Assembly (NCBI RefSeq): GCF_000802245.2
Contig: NZ_CP021080.1
Location: 5,766,001-5,830,000, forward strand
Reading direction: 5' to 3'
Length of the DNA: 64,000 bases
Origin: Streptomyces pluripotens
GTDB lineage: Bacteria; Actinomycetota; Actinomycetes; Streptomycetales; Streptomycetaceae
This document shows positions 61,475 to 64,000 of this stretch, piece after piece. The translations under genes were made by a program, and so were the position numbers. Within the stretch, counting starts at the first letter, position 1, and each line of letters opens with the position of its first letter. The notes beneath the pieces are model-generated. The model ran no database searches. It was not told the DNA's origin and saw only the letters and a list, made by a program, of their open reading frames with translations.

Positions 61475-63139
61475 TCACACGACGGTGACCACCACCGAGT
61501 GCCACCCGTCGGCGCCGTCCGGGATGGTCCGGGTGCGCCGCGGGGTCTGGGCCACGCCGGTGCGGTCGGTGGCGCGGACGGTGAGGGTGTGGGTGCCGGG
61601 GGCGGCCTGCCAGGGCAGGGACCACTGCCGCCAGGTGTCGGCGGTGTCCTCGGTGGCGAGCCGGGCGGCGCGCCAGGGGCCGTCGTCGACGCGGACTTCG
61701 ACCTTGTCGATGCCACGGTGCTGGGCCCAGGCGACGCCGGCGACCAGGACGCCTCCGGCCCTGGGACGGGCGAACGGCCTGGGGGTGTCGATGCGGGACT
61801 GCGTCTTGACCGGCGCCGTGCGGGCCCAGCCACGCCTGACCCAGTAGGTGTCGTAGGCATCGAACGTGGTCAGCTCGATGTCCTGGATCCACTTGCATCC
61901 GGAGACGAAGCCGTACAGCCCGGGCACGACCATCCGCACCGGGAAGCCGTGCGCGAAAGGCAGCGGTTCGCCGTTCATGCCGAGGGCCAGCAGGGCGTCT
62001 CGGCCGTCCATGACGACCTCGACCGGGGTGCCGAGTGTCATGCCGTCGACGGAGCGGGCGACGAGCTGGTCGGCGGGACCGCCGTGGGAAGGCGGGCGCA
62101 CCCCGCACTCGGCCAGCAGGTCGGCCAGGCGGACCCCGATCCATCGCGCGTTACCGACGTACGGGCCGCCGACCTGGTTGGAGACGCAGGTCAGCGTGAT
62201 GCGCCGTTCGATCAGTTCTCTGCCCAGCAGGTCCTCGAAGGTGAAGGTCCGCTCCCGGGCGACACCCTTGCCGTGGATGCGCAGCCGCCAGGCCGTGGCA
62301 TCGACCTTCGGCACCACCAGGGCGGTGTCCACCCGGTAGAAGTCCCGGTTCGGGGTGATGAAGGGGCTGATGCCGGGGACTTCCATTCCGGCGCCCCCAG
62401 GCAGGGGTGGTGCGGACGAGGCGGCGGCAGGCAGGACGACCCCGAGCCGGGAGGCGTCGGCGCCGCTGCCGCGGTCCCCGTTCAGGGACCGGCCAGCCAG
62501 CCCGGCACCTGTCGAGGCAGCGGCCGCGGCCAGCGCCGCGGTGACGAAACCGCGCCGGTCCCAGCCGGGTTCCCGCGTCCCGTCGGCCGGGGGAAGGCCG
62601 TTCGTGAACGGCAGGGAGTCCTTGTTCGGCCGGGAACCCGGCGCGGTGTTCTGCACGGATGCGGTGTCGCCGGTCGTTCGGGCCCGCAGCCGTCCCGCCA
62701 GGTCGTACAGCAGCGCGGCTCCTGCGCAGGCACCGACCAGCGAGGGCAGGGCGTCAGCGAACCCGGTCGCGTCCGGTCGGCTCAGCGCGGCCCAGACGCC
62801 CACGGCGCCCGAAACCGCCATCCCCGTGGAACCCGCTGTGCGGCTGTGCAGGGCTAGGAGGCCCAGGGCGACCGCGATGACGCCGAGCACGGCGACGATG
62901 CCCAGTTGCAGTGCGAGTTTGTCGTTGGTGCCGAACTCGCGGATCGCCCAGTCCTTCACCGGTGCGGGTGCGCGGTCGATGGCCGCCGAACCGACCGCGA
63001 GGACGGGCGATGCCTGCGGCCGGACGGCCGCGGAGACCAGCTCCGCGACGGCCAGGGCGGCGTACCCGGCGAGCAGACCGCCGAGTGCGGCCGGCAGACG
63101 GCCCCCGGCATGGGCGGAGTTGCGCTTCTTCGTCCTCAC
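61475..63139 (-). CDS. Membrane-anchored molybdopterin-dependent oxidoreductase (sulfite-oxidase fold)
   Basis: The 554-residue protein has four N-terminal membrane helices (LAGYAALAVAELVSAAV, LGIVAVLGVIAVALGLLAL and later ones) and a linker. A twin-Arg-like RRGFVTAALAAAAAS precedes the molybdopterin domain. That domain has PNRDFYRVDTALVVPKVDA, IERRITLTCVSNQVGG with the Mo-binding Cys, and HGFPVRMVVPGLYGFVSGCKW. A final Ig-like dimerisation domain follows. Its natural substrate is unknown. It sits between the fasciclin and anti-sigma genes, as in SigK-type loci. GTG 63139 is the assigned start. Confidence 0.9.
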   Translation of the reverse strand: MRTKKRNSAHAGGRLPAALGGLLAGYAALAVAELVSAAVRPQASPVLAVGSAAIDRAPAPVKDWAIREFGTNDKLALQLGIVAVLGVIAVALGLLALHSRTAGSTGMAVSGAVGVWAALSRPDATGFADALPSLVGACAGAALLYDLAGRLRARTTGDTASVQNTAPGSRPNKDSLPFTNGLPPADGTREPGWDRRGFVTAALAAAAASTGAGLAGRSLNGDRGSGADASRLGVVLPAAASSAPPLPGGAGMEVPGISPFITPNRDFYRVDTALVVPKVDATAWRLRIHGKGVARERTFTFEDLLGRELIERRITLTCVSNQVGGPYVGNARWIGVRLADLLAECGVRPPSHGGPADQLVARSVDGMTLGTPVEVVMDGRDALLALGMNGEPLPFAHGFPVRMVVPGLYGFVSGCKWIQDIELTTFDAYDTYWVRRGWARTAPVKTQSRIDTPRPFARPRAGGVLVAGVAWAQHRGIDKVEVRVDDGPWRAARLATEDTADTWRQWSLPWQAAPGTHTLTVRATDRTGVAQTPRRTRTIPDGADGWHSVVVTVV

Positions 63140-63303
63140 GCCGGTAATCCGGACCCGGCCCGGTGGCGGATTGGCCGTTCACCACATCGGGTTCATCCGG
63201 CTCCTGCCACCCATCCGCGAGGTCCCCGGCTACGGGGAACCGGACCTCTGCACCGTTCTCCCGACCGTGCCGTTCCTTCCCCGCGTACGTCCGGGCACGG
63301 GGC

Positions 63304-64000
63304 TCAGGTGGCGAACCGCATCGCCGCGATCGGCGACGACGTCGGCTGTCGGGAGCCGCCCGCCGGCTCCACCGTGACGCCGATGCCACGTGCTCCGTCC
63401 ACGGCACCCCGCATGAGGACCGCCTCGGTGGACCGGCCGGGGTCCATCACACCCGCCGGGCGCATGGTCCCCTGGTCGTCGAACCACAACTGGTAGACCT
63501 TGCCCGGCGGCGGCTCGGACATCCCGGATGCCACGAACACCGCCCGGCCGCGGCCGCGCGAGACCACGACCGTGGCCGTGGCCCCACCCCCAAGGCGGAC
63601 TGTGGTGGTGCGGGCGTCTGACGCGGCCAGCACGGCTGCGATGGCGTCCCAGCGCCGCTCGGCCCGCTCGGCCCGTTCGGCTGCCCGGTCGGCCCGCTGG
63701 TACTGCCACACCGCGGTGCCGCCGAGCCCGGCCGCCGCGGCCAGGCAGGCGGCCAGAGCCCAGCGGGTCAGCCGCGCCACGCGTCGCCGGGCGACGGGCT
63801 GGTGCACACCGGTGCGGCGCGGTGGCTCCTGCCGCACCGACTCGATGCGCCGCAGCACCTCGGCGCGCAGCGCGCCGCGCGGGCCTGCGGCGGCGGCGAG
63901 GCCGAGGCGGGCGGCGGTCGCCGAAAATTCACGGACCTCCGTGGCACACGCCTCGCAGGACCGCATGTGCCGTTCGAAGGCGCCCCGCTCGTCGGCACCC
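63304..64000 (-). CDS. Anti-sigma factor (RskA-like), N-terminus beyond window
   Basis: At least 230 residues are visible, with the true start beyond the right edge. The HMRSCEAC motif gives the HxxxCxxC zinc-binding anti-sigma domain. A single membrane helix WALAACLAAAAGLGGTAVW and an RskA-type extracytoplasmic domain (GKVYQLWFDDQGTMRPAGVM, VTVEPAGGSRQPTS) follow. It would hold a SigK-type ECF sigma factor at the membrane. The sigma gene itself is expected just past the edge. It is the upstream member of the oxidoreductase and fasciclin set. Confidence 0.85.
   Translation of the reverse strand, partial: GADERGAFERHMRSCEACATEVREFSATAARLGLAAAAGPRGALRAEVLRRIESVRQEPPRRTGVHQPVARRRVARLTRWALAACLAAAAGLGGTAVWQYQRADRAAERAERAERRWDAIAAVLAASDARTTTVRLGGGATATVVVSRGRGRAVFVASGMSEPPPGKVYQLWFDDQGTMRPAGVMDPGRSTEAVLMRGAVDGARGIGVTVEPAGGSRQPTSSPIAAMRFAT

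Overview
The window is high-GC actinobacterial chromosome, almost certainly Streptomyces. Codons end in G/C, start codons mix ATG, GTG and TTG with purine-rich ribosome binding sites, and there are HTH/DUF397 regulator pairs, a secreted Endo H and a Wadjet operon. No tRNA, rRNA or CRISPR array was found. The window opens and closes inside genes: a reductase missing its C-terminus at the left edge and an anti-sigma factor missing its N-terminus at the right edge.

Layout. (1) 1-5.5 kb: a truncated NAD-epimerase-like gene, a hemerythrin-like gene with a damaged 5' end, and an EACC1 + caspase-helicase pair, a predicted biological-conflict system. (2) 5.6-10.3 kb: an RsbW-type ATPase, an HTH/DUF397 pair, a small membrane protein, a methyltransferase and several decayed genes. 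(3) 10.6-11.6 kb: a secreted GH18 Endo H. (4) 12.3-19.3 kb: a sulfide/persulfide island with DsrE, TusE/DsrC, two sulfide:quinone oxidoreductases (SQR), a CstB-like persulfide dioxygenase-rhodanese fusion and a rhodanese. It carries CsoR/CstR-type operators and gene remnants. (5) 20-23 kb: an endonuclease VII-like protein and a PAP2 phosphatase. (6) 23.0-50.8 kb: one tightly packed 21-gene exopolysaccharide operon on the minus strand, mostly with 4-base start/stop overlaps. (7) 52.2-60.5 kb: a four-gene SMC-type Wadjet anti-plasmid operon on the plus strand. (8) 60.7-64 kb: fasciclin lipoprotein, membrane molybdopterin oxidoreductase and an RskA-like anti-sigma factor, a SigK-type arrangement.

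How the genes work together. The polysaccharide operon starts with a polyprenyl glycosylphosphotransferase. It adds a GDP-mannose/UDP-glucose 6-dehydrogenase, glycosyltransferases, two chain-length proteins, an asparagine-synthase amidotransferase, a heparinase-like enzyme, a beta-helix lipoprotein, a ligase and a flippase. A nucleotide-sugar tailoring set (cytidylyltransferase, epimerases, C-methyltransferase, PIG-L deacetylase, pyruvyl transferase, aminotransferase) completes it. The likely product is a secreted, uronate-containing, pyruvylated and amidated polymer. In the sulfur island SQR oxidises sulfide to persulfide, which the CstB-like enzyme and rhodanese consume.

The most unusual signals are a short interspersed GC-rich element that has entered reading frames in phase at four places, and the fusion of a caspase to an SF1 helicase next to an EACC1 protein. 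Calls rest on reading the sequence and remembered family features; no database search was run.
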